Source: Legionella moravica DSM 19234
Lineage (GTDB): Bacteria; Pseudomonadota; Gammaproteobacteria; Legionellales; Legionellaceae
DNA: 64,000 nucleotides
Direction of reading: 5' to 3'
Assembly (NCBI RefSeq): GCF_000423305.1
Contig: NZ_AUHS01000014.1
Coordinates: 1-64,000, forward strand
The notes under the pieces are model-generated. The model saw only the letters and a list, made by a program, of their open reading frames with translations. It had not been told where the DNA came from and ran no database searches. The position numbers and the translations under genes are program-made. Shown here in pieces: positions 35,868-46,752 of the stretch; within the stretch, counting starts at the first letter, position 1, and every line of letters begins with the position of its first letter.

Positions 35868-37157
35868 TTATCGTACCGGCTTACAATAGGTTTCCTTAAT
35901 TGTAAAGGCTAAAATTAACGCGACTAATGAGCATAAGGGTAATAATTTCAGGCCGGCTTGAAAATCAGAAAGCAACAAAGATTCTACATTGTACGCTCTT
36001 GAGCCGGATACCATATCCACTAATCTACCTACCAAAGGCTGCAACAGAGCGCCAACAAAGATTGATGTCATATTGGTAAATGCTATAGAAGTTCCTACTA
36101 CATTTCTATCATGTAACTCAGTAGATACTGCATAAGCAATGGCGACACCCGTGTTAGTTAATCCGAAAGCAAAAAATAACAGATAGGCTGTAGTTTGATT
36201 CATTGATGGGTAGAAAACAAACAGGGTTGTAAAAATAACCCCAAATACAGCTGAAAGAATCATTAAAGGCTTACGCCGTCCCATTTTGTCTGATAACCAA
36301 CCGGATAAAGGTCCGCTTATACCCCATCCAATGAAAATCAGGCCCGTTGCGAAAGCTGCGGCATGTGCGCCCAATCCACGACCAAACTGGAGATAAGCGG
36401 GACCAATCGCTTCTCCTATTACTGCCGTGGGGCCAAACAAAAATCCTGCATACAGGGCATTTAACCAGGTTTGACGGCTCGAAAGGATGATTTTTAAACT
36501 TTGTAAGATGCTGATTCTATTCACTTTTTGCACTTCATGCCTTTGAGATCCGGGCCTATCCTGCACAAACTGATACAGCAAACCTGCCAAGGCGATAAAT
36601 AGAAAGGCAATAATTAACATGCTGTGCCGCCAACCTACATTACTCACCAGAAAAGAAACAGGAGCTTCACCAGCGGCAGCCCCAAGCATACCTAGAGATT
36701 GAGTCAAACCAGCCAATAATCCCAGCATAGTAGGAGGAAACCATGAAGTTGCCAAACGCAGAGAGCAGACAAAAGCAAAAGCAGCACTGAAGCCAATGAG
36801 CATTCTACCTATTGATGCCATCATTAATCCGTCTGCAAGGCCAAAGACACAGCATCCAAAAGCAGTTACCAACGACATTATAGTTAATAGCCATCGGATA
36901 CTTAACCTATCCACAGTTAGTCCAACGGGAATCTGCATAAAAATGTAGGGTATGTAAAAAGATGCGGTCAATATGCCAAAACCGGCTTCATTGATCCCAA
37001 AATCGATCTGCAAATAGCGATGCATTACACCGGGAGCAACTCGTGCTAGATAATCAGAAAAATAAAAAGCAGCTGCCAAGCCCCAAACTAACCATGCAAA
37101 CCCCAAATAGTTTTTACGGTTATACATTTCTACTTTTGATGCATTCATTTTGTTCAT
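35868..37157 (-). CDS. MFS transporter, substrate unknown
   Basis: About 429 residues and 12 predicted helices. MFS motifs are visible: the loop between helices 2 and 3 reads IFMQIPVGLTVDRLSIRWLL, and the second-half counterpart is LSGWLSDKMGRRKPL. The N-terminus YFSDYLARVAPGVMHRYLQID resembles the phosphate-ester/hexuronate branch and the Legionella Pht-like transporters that carry amino acids or nucleosides in the phagosome; I cannot assign one. ATG 37157 is chosen because AGAGAG lies just upstream; the more distal in-frame start at 37187 has no such site. Confidence 0.82.
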   Translation of the reverse strand: MNKMNASKVEMYNRKNYLGFAWLVWGLAAAFYFSDYLARVAPGVMHRYLQIDFGINEAGFGILTASFYIPYIFMQIPVGLTVDRLSIRWLLTIMSLVTAFGCCVFGLADGLMMASIGRMLIGFSAAFAFVCSLRLATSWFPPTMLGLLAGLTQSLGMLGAAAGEAPVSFLVSNVGWRHSMLIIAFLFIALAGLLYQFVQDRPGSQRHEVQKVNRISILQSLKIILSSRQTWLNALYAGFLFGPTAVIGEAIGPAYLQFGRGLGAHAAAFATGLIFIGWGISGPLSGWLSDKMGRRKPLMILSAVFGVIFTTLFVFYPSMNQTTAYLLFFAFGLTNTGVAIAYAVSTELHDRNVVGTSIAFTNMTSIFVGALLQPLVGRLVDMVSGSRAYNVESLLLSDFQAGLKLLPLCSLVALILAFTIKETYCKPVR

Positions 37158-37473
37158 AAGCTCTCTACTTATAACAGTCCAGTCCAATTTCCAATGGGCT
37201 TAAGTCATTTCAGACTGTCTTCATTGAAGTAGCCGGCTGGAGATACTCTTCCTGATGCCCGTGAGGGCTAGCCAAAAATCTGATTATTACCCTGGTAAAT
37301 CAGGGTTTGAATGGTTCATCTTGTTTGAATACAAGACACACAAATGCCGTAATTATTTAAATAATGGGCAATTAATTAACAAAAACAAAGGTACATTATA
37401 CTGTTGTTGTCAGTTATTTCAACACATAGTTGGATTTCATTTTATTGTTATTAGCGATAGAAACCAGACTCAG

Positions 37474-37479
37474 GTATAA
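37474..37479 (+). promoter_or_regulatory. -10 element of the SseB-like gene
   Basis: TATAAT with a weak TTAGCG 17 bp upstream (37451-37456). It puts the transcription start at about 37486, so the translated start must be ATG 37493 or 37505 and not an upstream codon. The leader would be very short and has no Shine-Dalgarno sequence. Confidence 0.45.
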
Positions 37480-37492
37480 TCGTTTCTTTTTT

Positions 37493-37894
37493 ATGAAATT
37501 TACAATGAACAGTCTGATTTTGGCAGTTAAAGAGGCGATCCACAGTTCCGGGAATATGAAAGAAGCAAATAAAGCCTATCTCGAATTTATAAAAGCAAAT
37601 TTTATTATACCTGTAGAGTATGACTCAAAAGACGAAAGCCCGGTAGTCTTGTTTCTGGAAGAAAATAACCAGATTTTTCTTCCTGTATTCACTGAAATGA
37701 TCTATCTGGATGCCTGGGCAGCCGAAATAAGTACACGCATCAAATTGCTCAAACTTTCAGGAGTCGACTTACTCAAAGGTCTCGGTGAAAATGTGATCGT
37801 TTGCCTTGATATAGGAAGCGAACATTATAAAGAATTTATTCCTGCTGAAACTGCACGAATGAGATCGATGATTCTAAAATTATTTAAAGATTAA
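37493..37894 (+). CDS. SseB-like domain protein
   Basis: Small cytoplasmic protein of 133 residues. The pattern LEFIKANFIIPVEYDS, then VVLFLEENNQIFLPVFTE, then IVCLDIGSEHYKEFIPAE matches the SseB N-terminal domain, in which a short sheet ends in a GS/PAE motif. The domain occurs in proteins tied to serine sensitivity in E. coli and, in other bacteria, to secretion; the role is not known. The start is uncertain between ATG 37493 and 37505. A repeat and a large hairpin follow the stop. Confidence 0.65.
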   Translation: MKFTMNSLILAVKEAIHSSGNMKEANKAYLEFIKANFIIPVEYDSKDESPVVLFLEENNQIFLPVFTEMIYLDAWAAEISTRIKLLKLSGVDLLKGLGENVIVCLDIGSEHYKEFIPAETARMRSMILKLFKD

Positions 37895-37917
37895 ATCCAT
37901 TTCACCGCGATTAGGGT

Positions 37918-38046
37918 CTGACTCTTAGTCACAATTATGAAATCTTGGAGAAAAGTCAGATTTGCGTGCAGGTTGAGCGAAAACCATTCTGAAAAAGCGC
38001 AGCATAGATGGCTATGTGAGCATTTTTCAGAATGGTTTTCGCTCAA
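37918..38046. repeat. dispersed repeat copy 2 joined to a 24-bp perfect hairpin
   Basis: Positions 37918-37972 repeat the sequence at 19885-19939. Directly after it, TTGAGCGAAAACCATTCTGA (37973 on, 24 bp in all) faces its exact complement at 38023-38046. Between the arms an inner CATAG/CTATG pair makes a long cruciform-like stem. TTAGGGTCTGA occurs on both sides of the block (about 37911 and 38095) as a direct repeat. The whole looks like a small mobile or palindromic element. The ORF that crosses it is an artefact. Confidence 0.75.
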
Positions 38047-38255
38047 GATGCACCAAATATGGCTTTTCAGTGAATTGTGCACAAGAGACAGTGATTAGGG
38101 TCTGATGACAATTGAACAAGTCAGTAGTCAGCAGGCCTCAAATAAACAACCTAGGCATAGGTAAAGGGATTATTAATCCTGAATAGGTTTTTTTTTGTCA
38201 GTCCTTATCCAATTGAAGAAGCACTAAGTCATGCTCTTCAATTGAATGCGATTCA

Positions 38256-38630
38256 TTATGCTACCAGTTCAAGCAATTGGTATCCAACTATGGCTGAAGC
38301 AGCTATCGCACCACTAATTTCAAAGACTAAAGACATAAAACTGTGTTTGTGGCAATACTGTTGATCATTTGCAGCAATTTCTTTATCTAGAAGAGTTTCT
38401 TCATTATCCAGGCTACTCATATCAAATAAAGGTTTTTCCCCATAAGTACCGGCCCACCAACCTTCCAGCCATTGTTCTGCTTCCTGAGAGCCTTCACGGA
38501 AAGGATTATCTTCCTCTTCGACTTCTGAAAGTGCACATTCATAACCAAAGATATAACACTCTTCATAACTTGGATGTTCAATGTTAAATCGTAATTTAAT
38601 ATGTGGTAATAAGGCTGTTGTGTCGTTCAT
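38256..38630 (-). CDS. letE: transmission trait enhancer LetE-like protein
   Basis: An acidic 124-residue protein with the segment YEECYIFGYECALSEVEEED followed by EQWLEGWWAGTYGEKPLF. Near the C-terminus there is a short hydrophobic stretch (LVFEISGAIAASAIVGYQLL). I do not know a domain for it. The name rests mainly on place and size: in L. pneumophila letE lies in the same neighbourhood as pdxH, the suc/sdh genes and fis. LetE promotes expression of transmission traits in the LetA/LetS circuit. GGGGATT precedes the ATG. If sequence comparison fails, treat it as unknown. Confidence 0.6.
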   Translation of the reverse strand: MNDTTALLPHIKLRFNIEHPSYEECYIFGYECALSEVEEEDNPFREGSQEAEQWLEGWWAGTYGEKPLFDMSSLDNEETLLDKEIAANDQQYCHKHSFMSLVFEISGAIAASAIVGYQLLELVA

Positions 38631-39416
38631 AATAATCCCCTAGCTATGTATCTGATATACAGTGACCTATATTCAACTGACTCTACTCCTGGTTGTTTAC
38701 ATTAAAACTATGTGAGTATTTCACATGCACTACGAACATGAAATCATCACACTTAAATCAATTTTACGTCTTCTTAAAACCCCATGCTTTCACAGGTAAA
38801 TTATTTACATATTCTTGACAATATTCTTTTTATTCTGGAAATTAAAAATCAACGATAACCATTTTTATTCTTTGATTTTCTATATAATAAGCAACTATCA
38901 GGCCAACTTTCTAACCTGTTGTTTATTTTGGCATTATGGCAAATTTACTTTCCAAATCATCCGAATAACCCCTTATAAAGACTAATGGAAGACACTGATT
39001 TATTGGACCTGAGAACACTACCTGGTCCCCACTTTTACCCCAGACTGTTAGAACGATTCCAAAATGTTCCGGAAGATCCGGCAAAACCCTGGATCTGTTG
39101 CCAATTGCTTACCTTACCCAAATGATGCGCTTTAGGTGCGGAACGTTAAGTGTGGGTTGGGCCTTGGCCCAACAATTCCATAATGCACAATAATAATAAT
39201 TGATTTATGATTAATATAGCTTGCTCTGGCGCATCAAATACATTTGGTTCGTAAGGAAAACTAGATGGATTTTGTCGGGCCAAGGCCCAACCTACTCTAA
39301 CAATATGTTGATATTAAGTAGCCTGGTTGCAAGCAAACAGACTACATTTATAATTCCGTGTTCAAAGCCTGATCGAGCTTAACTCAAAATTTCCAGCCTC
39401 CGGCAATTTCTGCCGG
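38631..39416. repeat. long non-coding gap with inverted repeat
   Basis: About 785 bp between letE and pdxH. GTGGGTTGGGCCTTGGCCCA (about 39152-39171) faces GGGCCAAGGCCCAACCTA (about 39279-39296) as imperfect inverted repeats enclosing an AT-rich core; each arm also contains its own GGGCC palindrome. A 69-codon open frame from 38984 runs into the repeat and does not look like a gene. The AT-rich left half (38640-38980) could hold a promoter or small RNA, but nothing specific is visible. Confidence 0.6.
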
Positions 39417-40064
39417 TTAGGGGGCAAGCCTTCTCAGCACCCATTGAGCTCCGTCTCGATAATAGTGGATTCGGTCGTGTAATCGATTGTCACGTCCTTG
39501 CCAAAATTCAATTTCATCTGGAAGTATCATATAGCCCCCCCAATTTTCAGGCCTGAGTACCGGATCTTGCCCATGCTGTTGAATTAAGTCATTCAATGCC
39601 GTTTCTAGCGAGGCTCTACTCTGAATTTCCTGACTTTGAGGAGATACTATAGCGCTAAACTGGCTTTTAATAGGCCGTGAAGAAAAATATGCATCAGACT
39701 GCTCGCTGCTCACCTTCTTAACTCGTCCTCGAATACGAACCTGTCTTGCCATTTGAGGCCAATAAAAATTAAGCGCGGCATAAGGTTTTTTGTTCAATTG
39801 CATGGCTTTTGCACTTTGATAATTCGTGTAAAAAACAAAATTTCCATCCTCCAATCCCTTCAATAAAACTACTCGAGTATCTGGATATCCGTTCTCATCA
39901 ACAGTTGCCAGTATCATTGCCGTAGGATCATTTTTTTCATTTTGTAACACTTCTTCAAACCAAAGTTTAAATTGAGCGATAGGATCATGTTGAGCAGACT
40001 CTTCACTCAAACTTAATTCACCATAATCTCGTCTTATATCCGCAAGACTTCTAAAATTACTCAT
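39417..40064 (-). CDS. pdxH: pyridoxamine 5'-phosphate oxidase
   Basis: FMN enzyme making pyridoxal 5'-phosphate. Residues include [12 protein letters not shown] at the N-terminus, [20 protein letters not shown] and [19 protein letters not shown], the [20 protein letters not shown] block, and the C-terminal [18 protein letters not shown] followed by [11 protein letters not shown] 40064 gives 215 residues, the normal length; an in-frame start further upstream adds 17 atypical residues. It lies downstream of sucD in the same orientation, separated by a hairpin and about 200 bp, so it probably has its own promoter. Confidence 0.96.
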   Translation of the reverse strand: MSNFRSLADIRRDYGELSLSEESAQHDPIAQFKLWFEEVLQNEKNDPTAMILATVDENGYPDTRVVLLKGLEDGNFVFYTNYQSAKAMQLNKKPYAALNFYWPQMARQVRIRGRVKKVSSEQSDAYFSSRPIKSQFSAIVSPQSQEIQSRASLETALNDLIQQHGQDPVLRPENWGGYMILPDEIEFWQGRDNRLHDRIHYYRDGAQWVLRRLAP

Positions 40065-40230
40065 AGCACACCATTCCAAATGAAGATTGGTTTCAATTAT
40101 ACGCTTGGGAATCACTATTTTGCGAGAGGAGAAAAGGAGAAAAGATCACGCTGCTTTTATGTAAAGACCCCATACTAATAATACCTGTTGAGCCGTTACC
40201 CGATTTATAGCCTGGACATTTAGAGAGGTT

Positions 40231-40258
40231 GGTAGCAGCCGAATATCCAGCTGCTACC
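40231..40258 (-). terminator. hairpin after sucD
   Basis: GGTAGCAGC (40231-40239) and GCTGCTACC (40250-40258) make a 9-bp perfect stem with a 10-nt loop, 9 bp after the sucD stop. It has no T run on the minus strand, so it may be a 3'-end stabiliser rather than an intrinsic terminator. Confidence 0.55.
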
Positions 40259-40266
40259 CAAGGTGT

Positions 40267-41142
40267 TTACCAACCAGTTACTTCGGCAATTGCATCACCC
40301 AAGTCAGCAGGAGAACGTACAGTTCTTACTCCAGCAGCTTCAAGCGCTGCATATTTTTCTGCGGCTGTACCTTTACCACCAGATATAATGGCACCAGCAT
40401 GCCCCATACGCTTACCGGCAGGAGCTGTCACTCCTGCAATGTAAGAAACAACAGGCTTACGGACATGAGCTTTGATGTATTCAGCTGCTTCTTCTTCAGC
40501 AGATCCACCAATTTCACCTACCATGATGATTGCCTCTGTTTGTGGATCCTGTTCAAAAAGAGCCAAGGCATCGATAAAATTAGTTCCGGGAATGGGATCT
40601 CCACCTATACCAATACAGGTACTTTGGCCAAAACCCTTGTCTGTAGTTTGTTTTACTGCTTCATAAGTCAAAGTCCCGGAGCGTGAAACAATTCCAACTT
40701 TACCTGGCAAATGTATTGATCCCGGCATAATTCCAATTTTACATTCTCCAGGTGTGATTATCCCTGGGCAGTTTGGTCCAATCAAACGGGCATCGGTGTT
40801 ATTTTCCAAATAAACTTTTACCTGAAGCATATCCAGTACAGGAACACCTTCGGTAATGCAGACGATCAGTTTAATGCCGGCATCAGCAGCTTCCAGGATC
40901 GAATCTTTGCAAAATGGCGCTGGAACGTAAATAACACTAGCATCAGCTCCAGTTACTTCAACTGCTTCTCGCATAGTATTAAATACAGGTAATCCCAAAT
41001 GAAGCTGCCCACCTTTTCCTGGTGTTACACCTCCAACCATTTTCGTACCGTACGCTAAAGCCTGCTCGGAATGATAAGTTCCTTGTTTGCCCGTGAACCC
41101 CTGGCACAATACTTTGGTTTGCTTATTAACTAAAACACTCAT
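40267..41142 (-). CDS. sucD: succinyl-CoA synthetase alpha subunit
   Basis: Substrate-level phosphorylation step of the TCA cycle. From ATG 41142 (GAGG 6 nt upstream) the protein has 291 residues, close to E. coli SucD. CoA-binding [18 protein letters not shown] lies near the N-terminus, and the phospho-histidine is in [39 protein letters not shown] is also typical. The gap to sucC is about 150 bp, unusually wide for a sucCD pair, but no gene or strong terminator lies in it. Confidence 0.97.
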   Translation of the reverse strand: MSVLVNKQTKVLCQGFTGKQGTYHSEQALAYGTKMVGGVTPGKGGQLHLGLPVFNTMREAVEVTGADASVIYVPAPFCKDSILEAADAGIKLIVCITEGVPVLDMLQVKVYLENNTDARLIGPNCPGIITPGECKIGIMPGSIHLPGKVGIVSRSGTLTYEAVKQTTDKGFGQSTCIGIGGDPIPGTNFIDALALFEQDPQTEAIIMVGEIGGSAEEEAAEYIKAHVRKPVVSYIAGVTAPAGKRMGHAGAIISGGKGTAAEKYAALEAAGVRTVRSPADLGDAIAEVTGW

Positions 41143-41294
41143 TGTTAACCTCGTAATTTTTTGTTGTTGCCCAATCAATAAGACTGGTTAATCTTTGTTA
41201 CAATCAGTCGTTCATTTTGAATAATGAATCCACATTCAGTTCTATTGATCCAGCAACTCTAAATTGTCTATTTATCTCAATAAAAATTATGTTA

Positions 41295-42455
41295 TTACGC
41301 CACAGCCGCGACTATTTTCTTGGCCGCATCGGTCAAACTTGTCGCTGCAATAACATTCAGATCACTCTTATTTAAAATATCTGCACCCAATTGAGCATTA
41401 TTACCTTCGAGTCGGACAACTACAGGGATTTTCACATCCACTTCTTTCACGGCAGCAAGAATTCCATCCGCAATCAGATCGCAACGAACAATACCACCAA
41501 AGATATTAACCAATATCCCTTTGACGTGCTCATCAGATAAAATGATTTTCAGCGCTTCACTAACACGTTCCTTAGTTGCGCCGCCGCCAACATCAAGGAA
41601 ATTTGCAGGCTCGCCGCCATGCAATTTAATAACATCCATGGTTGCCATAGCTAATCCAGCACCGTTCACCATGCAACCAATCGATCCATCTAAAGGAATG
41701 TAATTTAACTCCCAGTCGCTGGCACGATTTTCTCGTTCATCTTCCTGAGTTGTATCCCGCATGCCTTTCAATTTAGGTTGACGGTATAAAGCATTACCAT
41801 CAATATTAATTTTGCCATCCAAACAGATTAACTGCCCTGTTTTGGTGACAACTAATGGATTGATCTCAAGCAAACTTAAATCGCACTCGACAAACATTTT
41901 ACCTAATCCCATCATCAGGTGGGTAAATTGTTTAATTTGGTCGTCTTCCAAACCTAATTTAAACGCTGTGTCGCGGCATTGGAACGGCATCACTCCGACT
42001 AAAGGATCGACAATAACCTTGAATATTTTTTCAGGTGTCTCTTCAGCTACTTTTTCAATCTCAACACCACCCTCAGTAGAAGCCATAATCACAACACGAC
42101 GAGTCGCTCTATCGACTACAGCACCAAGATACAGCTCTCTGGCGATATCGCAGGTTTCTTCAACTAATACTGAATTTACTGGCTGACCTTTAGCATCTGT
42201 CTGATAAGTCACCAAATGAGTTCCCAATAATGACTTCGCTACTGCTGCAAGCTCTTCTTTAGTGGAAACCAGTTTTACACCTCCGGCTTTACCTCGTCCG
42301 CCAGCATGAACCTGGGCTTTAACAACCCATCTGGGGGTAGATAATTGTGATGCTACCTGCAACGCATCTTCAACATTATAAGCCACTTCACCACGAGGAG
42401 TCGGTAAATTATAACTTGCGAATAATTGCTTGGCTTGATATTCATGTAAATTCAT
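41295..42455 (-). CDS. sucC: succinyl-CoA synthetase beta subunit
   Basis: ATP-grasp subunit of succinyl-CoA synthetase. ATG 42455 ([12 protein letters not shown]) has AAAGG upstream and gives 386 residues, as expected; an in-frame start at 42500 would add 15 atypical residues. [18 protein letters not shown] is the nucleotide-binding loop, and [18 protein letters not shown] with FLDVGGGA and [10 protein letters not shown] completes the signature. It follows sucB by about 60 bp. Confidence 0.97.
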   Translation of the reverse strand: MNLHEYQAKQLFASYNLPTPRGEVAYNVEDALQVASQLSTPRWVVKAQVHAGGRGKAGGVKLVSTKEELAAVAKSLLGTHLVTYQTDAKGQPVNSVLVEETCDIARELYLGAVVDRATRRVVIMASTEGGVEIEKVAEETPEKIFKVIVDPLVGVMPFQCRDTAFKLGLEDDQIKQFTHLMMGLGKMFVECDLSLLEINPLVVTKTGQLICLDGKINIDGNALYRQPKLKGMRDTTQEDERENRASDWELNYIPLDGSIGCMVNGAGLAMATMDVIKLHGGEPANFLDVGGGATKERVSEALKIILSDEHVKGILVNIFGGIVRCDLIADGILAAVKEVDVKIPVVVRLEGNNAQLGADILNKSDLNVIAATSLTDAAKKIVAAVA

Positions 42456-42517
42456 AGTGATTACCTTTCTAAAAAAGCAAAACCCGTTAACACGGGTCAT
42501 GCTGTTAAATGCGCTTG

Positions 42518-43723
42518 TTAAACATTAAGTAAAAGACGAGCAGGATCTTCCAACAACTCTTTAACACTTACTAAAAACTGTACCGAATCCTTGCCATCAA
42601 TCAGACGATGATCGTAGGACAACGCAACATACATCATAGGACGAATGACAATTTGTCCTTTTTCTACCACAGGACGGTCTTCAATTTTATGCATACCTAA
42701 AATTCCCGTCTGGGGTGGATTGATGATTGGTGTTGCAAGCAATGAGCCGAATACACCACCATTAGTTATAGTAAATGTACCTCCCTGCATCTCTTCCATC
42801 GACAATTTACCTTGTCTGGCCTTGGTTGCTGCATCATTAATAGCCAGTTCAATCTCAGCCATACTCATCTGATCAGCATCTCTAATCACTGGAACTACTA
42901 ATCCTCTTTCAGTAGATACAGCGATTCCTATATCATAAAATCCATGATAAACAACATCCTGACCATCTATAGAAGCATTTACAGCAGGAAATCTCTTCAG
43001 AGATTCTACTACTGCTTTAGTAAAAAATGACATGAAACCCAGTTTCACTCCATGCTTCTTCTCAAAATTGTCTTTATATTGAGCACGCATGTCCATAACC
43101 GCTTTCAAATTTACTTCGTTAAATGTAGTAAGCATTGCGGCATTATGCTGTGCTTCTAATAAACGCTCGGCAATTTTGGCTCTCAATCGAGTCATAGGAA
43201 CACGACGTTCTTCGCGAGCCCCCATAGGAGCTGCAACTGCAGGTTGCGCTTTTTTAGGTTCAGCAGCTTGTACCGATTTTCCTCTGTTGGACTCTATGTA
43301 AGATAGGACATCCTCTTTAGTTATCCGTCCTTCTTTACCAGTACCTTGAATTTGGCCTGGCTGCAAATCATGTTCCGCCATCATGCGACGAACTACTGGA
43401 CTGGTCGATTTATCTTCGTGTGCTGCAACAGGTTCTTTTGTTGATGCACTCTCTTCTTTTACTGGAGATACAGCTGCTATGGCGGTACCTGAAGCAATTT
43501 TAGCAAGCAGCTCACCTGAACCAACAGTATCACCCACTTGAAACAATATTTCAGTAAGTACGCCATCTGCAGGAGCAGGAACTTCAAGAACGACCTTATC
43601 TGTTTCCAGATCCACCAGGTTTTCATCGCGGACTACTTTATCACCCACTTTTTTATGCCATGCAGCTACCGTTGCATCAGCTACAGACTCGGGTAGAACA
43701 GGTACTTTGACTTCAATAGACAT
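42518..43723 (-). CDS. sucB: dihydrolipoamide succinyltransferase (E2 of 2-oxoglutarate dehydrogenase)
   Basis: A 401-residue E2 core protein. The lipoyl domain occupies residues 1-75 with lipoyl Lys43 in [11 protein letters not shown] linker and E3-binding domain follow ([20 protein letters not shown], then GREGRIT-type sequence), then the catalytic acetyltransferase domain ending with the His372-x3-Asp376 motif in [11 protein letters not shown]. It lies 32 bp after sucA in the same operon. The shared E3 (lpd) is not in the window. Confidence 0.97.
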   Translation of the reverse strand: MSIEVKVPVLPESVADATVAAWHKKVGDKVVRDENLVDLETDKVVLEVPAPADGVLTEILFQVGDTVGSGELLAKIASGTAIAAVSPVKEESASTKEPVAAHEDKSTSPVVRRMMAEHDLQPGQIQGTGKEGRITKEDVLSYIESNRGKSVQAAEPKKAQPAVAAPMGAREERRVPMTRLRAKIAERLLEAQHNAAMLTTFNEVNLKAVMDMRAQYKDNFEKKHGVKLGFMSFFTKAVVESLKRFPAVNASIDGQDVVYHGFYDIGIAVSTERGLVVPVIRDADQMSMAEIELAINDAATKARQGKLSMEEMQGGTFTITNGGVFGSLLATPIINPPQTGILGMHKIEDRPVVEKGQIVIRPMMYVALSYDHRLIDGKDSVQFLVSVKELLEDPARLLLNV

Positions 43724-43755
43724 GGTTATACCTTCTCGTTTTATAGTGTTTAAAC

Positions 43756-46566
43756 TTATTTATTACCTAATAAAGCCTGCTCAACCAAAGCAATTTGTTG
43801 TTGAGCATGCAACGCCGGACTGCCCACTGCCGGAGCGGCAGCAAACTCTCGACCTGCATAAAGCAATGTTTGCTCTGGACGTAAGCAATCTCTCATATTG
43901 TGCTGAGATGAAAACCAAACGCCCTGATTTTGAGGCTCTTCCTGACACCAAACGACCTCATTGGCTTGTGGGTATTTGTCCAGTTCGGCCAATAATGCTT
44001 TTTTGGGAAATGGATACAGTTGCTCAATGCGTACTATGGCAATATGATTCAACTTCTTTTCACGCCGCATTTGCAATAAATCATAATAGACCTTACCGCA
44101 ACATAACACCACTTTTGTTACTTTAGAGGCAGTCAAATCATCAATTTCAGGAATAACCGTATAAAATTTGCCTGTTGTTAAATCGTCCAAAGGAGAAACA
44201 GCCAATTTATGGCGTAATAAACTCTTTGGAGTCATGATAATCAAAGGCTTTCTAAAATTACGAATTACCTGCCGGCGTAACAAATGAAATATTTGAGCCG
44301 GAGTCGTTGGAGTGCATACTTGAATATTATGCTGGGCACATAGTTGCATATAGCGCTCTAAACGTGCAGATGAATGCTCAGGTCCCTGTCCTTCATAACC
44401 ATGAGGTAACATCATCACGAGACCACATAAACGTCCCCATTTTTGCTCACCAGAACTGATAAACTGGTCTATAACTACCTGCGCTCCATTAGCAAAATCA
44501 CCAAATTGAGCCTCCCAAATGACCAAATGGTTCGGTTCAGATGAGGCAAAACCGTATTCAAAGGCCAAAACGGCTTCTTCAGATAATACAGAATCAATTA
44601 CAGTGAAAGACCGCTTGGGATCGGTAGATATCTGTTCCAATGGAACAAAAGAATCACCTGTTGCCGCATCATGCAAGACCGCATGTCGATGAGCAAAGGT
44701 ACCTCTACCGCAATCCTGTCCTGATAATCGAACGCCATAACCTTCTTGCAATAAGCTGGCGTATGCCATGGTTTCAGCATAACCCCAGTTCATGGGAATT
44801 TCTCCATTGGCCATCTTTTCACGCTCAGCGAGTAAGCGCTGAACCACCTGATGCACCTCAAATCCTTCAGGAATCACATTAAGCTTCTTTGTCAGCGTCT
44901 GTAACTCGGTTTTGCTGATTGTGGTATCTGCTTTATCCGTCCACTTGGCATTCATATAAGCTGACCAGTCTATGGAATATTTCCCTTCATAATCTTCATG
45001 AACGACATCAACTACTGCTTTACCTTGATCCAGAATGTCTCTGTATGAATCAACAAATTGATTGACATCAGTTTGGGTCAGTATGCCTGCATTGATTAAT
45101 CGTTCAGCATACAGTTCGCGCAGCGGACGCATGGATTTAATTTTTTTATACATCATTGGCTGGGTAACCGCAGGTTCATCTGCTTCATTGTGGCCGTTGC
45201 GTCTATAACAGACTAAATCAATAACGACATCTCGCTTGAACTTCATTCTAAAGTCAAATGCGATTTGAGTTGCAAATACCACCGCTTCAGGATCATCTCC
45301 ATTAACATGCAGCACAGGAGCCTGGACCATTTTCGCTACATCAGTACAGTATAAAGTAGACCGCGCGTCCAATGGATTACTTGTGGTAAATCCAATCTGG
45401 TTATTAATAACGATGTGAATTGTTCCACCGGTTGAGTACCCTCTGGCTTGAGAAAAGTTAAAGGTTTCCATCACGACACCCTGACCAGCAAAAGCAGCAT
45501 CACCATGAAGAACTACAGGAACAACAGAATCTTTTTTCAATAAATCGTTACGTCGCTCCAGTCGCGAACGAACGGAACCTTCAACAACAGGACCGATAAT
45601 TTCCAAATGAGAAGGATTAAACGCCAAAGCCAAATGCAGAACAGCTCCTGATTCAGTCTTAATATCAGAAGAATAACCAAGATGGTATTTCACATCACCA
45701 GTTCGGTCGTACTTAACTTTTCCTTCAAACTCCTGAAATAATTGGCCTGGTTCTTTACCCAGAACGTTAACCAGTACGTTTAGACGGCCTCGGTGAGCCA
45801 TTCCAATCACAACTTCCTTAACCCCATCTGTGCCGGCTTTATTAATGATTTCTTTCATCATGGGAATTAAAGAATCACCACCTTCGAGTGAAAAGCGTTT
45901 TTGCCCCACATATCGGGTTCCCAAGTAGCGCTCTAAACCATCTGCAGCAATTAAGTCTTTTAAAATTGTTACTTTTTTCTCAGAATTATAAACAGGACGC
46001 CCGCGAACAGACTCCATACGCTGTTGCAACCACTCAATTTCTTCCGTATCGGAAATATGCATGTACTCAATACCAATACTACGGCAATAAGTTTCTCGAA
46101 GTGCTTTGTACAGCTCTGCTAGTGGCATTTCTGGCCCGTTAAAACTGGTGCCTGCGAAAAAGGAGCGATTTTTATCTACATCAGCAAGATGGTGATAGGC
46201 TAGTTCCAACCGAGGAACATGAGTTCGTTCTGCCATCCCAAGAGGATCGAGATCCGCAGCCAAATGGCCTAAAGCTCTAAAATCATTGATCAGATTGGCT
46301 ACCTGATATTGTTGGCTATCAGCGGACTGAACGACATGACTTACTTTCTTATCAGCATTCTGCAAAAAGTACTCTCGTATTTCTCTATGAGATACATCAG
46401 TATCCGCACCATTGGTTTTAGGCAATGCACTAAAGATTGCCCTCCAATCGTCCGATACCGAATTCGGATCAGCAAGATAATCCTCATAAAGGCTATCTAC
46501 GTAAGCCATACTTCCACCAGACAAATAGGAAGAAGCCCATTCATTTTGCAGATTGGAACTGCTCAT
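43756..46566 (-). CDS. sucA: 2-oxoglutarate dehydrogenase E1 component
   Basis: Thiamine-diphosphate-dependent E1 of 936 residues. The N-terminus ([20 protein letters not shown]) binds E2 in related enzymes. [24 protein letters not shown], the TPP/Mg region [14 protein letters not shown] with [10 protein letters not shown], and the C-terminal [20 protein letters not shown] are all present. ATG 46566 has GGAGAG 4 nt upstream; the in-frame TTG at 46578 overlaps that site and is not the start. It is separated from sdhB by 186 bp containing a hairpin. Confidence 0.97.
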   Translation of the reverse strand: MSSSNLQNEWASSYLSGGSMAYVDSLYEDYLADPNSVSDDWRAIFSALPKTNGADTDVSHREIREYFLQNADKKVSHVVQSADSQQYQVANLINDFRALGHLAADLDPLGMAERTHVPRLELAYHHLADVDKNRSFFAGTSFNGPEMPLAELYKALRETYCRSIGIEYMHISDTEEIEWLQQRMESVRGRPVYNSEKKVTILKDLIAADGLERYLGTRYVGQKRFSLEGGDSLIPMMKEIINKAGTDGVKEVVIGMAHRGRLNVLVNVLGKEPGQLFQEFEGKVKYDRTGDVKYHLGYSSDIKTESGAVLHLALAFNPSHLEIIGPVVEGSVRSRLERRNDLLKKDSVVPVVLHGDAAFAGQGVVMETFNFSQARGYSTGGTIHIVINNQIGFTTSNPLDARSTLYCTDVAKMVQAPVLHVNGDDPEAVVFATQIAFDFRMKFKRDVVIDLVCYRRNGHNEADEPAVTQPMMYKKIKSMRPLRELYAERLINAGILTQTDVNQFVDSYRDILDQGKAVVDVVHEDYEGKYSIDWSAYMNAKWTDKADTTISKTELQTLTKKLNVIPEGFEVHQVVQRLLAEREKMANGEIPMNWGYAETMAYASLLQEGYGVRLSGQDCGRGTFAHRHAVLHDAATGDSFVPLEQISTDPKRSFTVIDSVLSEEAVLAFEYGFASSEPNHLVIWEAQFGDFANGAQVVIDQFISSGEQKWGRLCGLVMMLPHGYEGQGPEHSSARLERYMQLCAQHNIQVCTPTTPAQIFHLLRRQVIRNFRKPLIIMTPKSLLRHKLAVSPLDDLTTGKFYTVIPEIDDLTASKVTKVVLCCGKVYYDLLQMRREKKLNHIAIVRIEQLYPFPKKALLAELDKYPQANEVVWCQEEPQNQGVWFSSQHNMRDCLRPEQTLLYAGREFAAAPAVGSPALHAQQQIALVEQALLGNK

Positions 46567-46697
46567 TGTTCTCTCCAAAGGGTTTACCCGGTCATTTTTA
46601 ACCCGCTTATTTGATACAAATCAAAGAATTAGCAACTTGGTCAAATATTTATTTTGTGCCATGTTGCCAAGCGTTCTGACTGCATTCAAAGCGGCAA

Positions 46698-46722
46698 GTA
46701 CTGTTTCCAAATGAAACAGTAC
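46698..46722. promoter_or_regulatory. perfect hairpin between sdhB and sucA
   Basis: GTACTGTTTC and GAAACAGTAC with a 5-nt loop, in the 186-bp gap between the sdh and suc genes. There is no T run, so it is more likely an mRNA stability, processing or attenuation element, or a regulator site, than a full terminator. Confidence 0.55.
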
Positions 46723-46752
46723 GGGTTAAACGATTCCGGGATGATTCTTATA

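Noticed and set aside
37891..38082. 63-codon minus-strand ORF after the SseB-like gene
   Set aside because: It is made of the dispersed repeat and the 24-bp hairpin.
38984..39193. 69-codon open frame in the letE-pdxH gap
   Set aside because: It runs into the inverted repeat, has no ribosome-binding site and no recognisable protein pattern.
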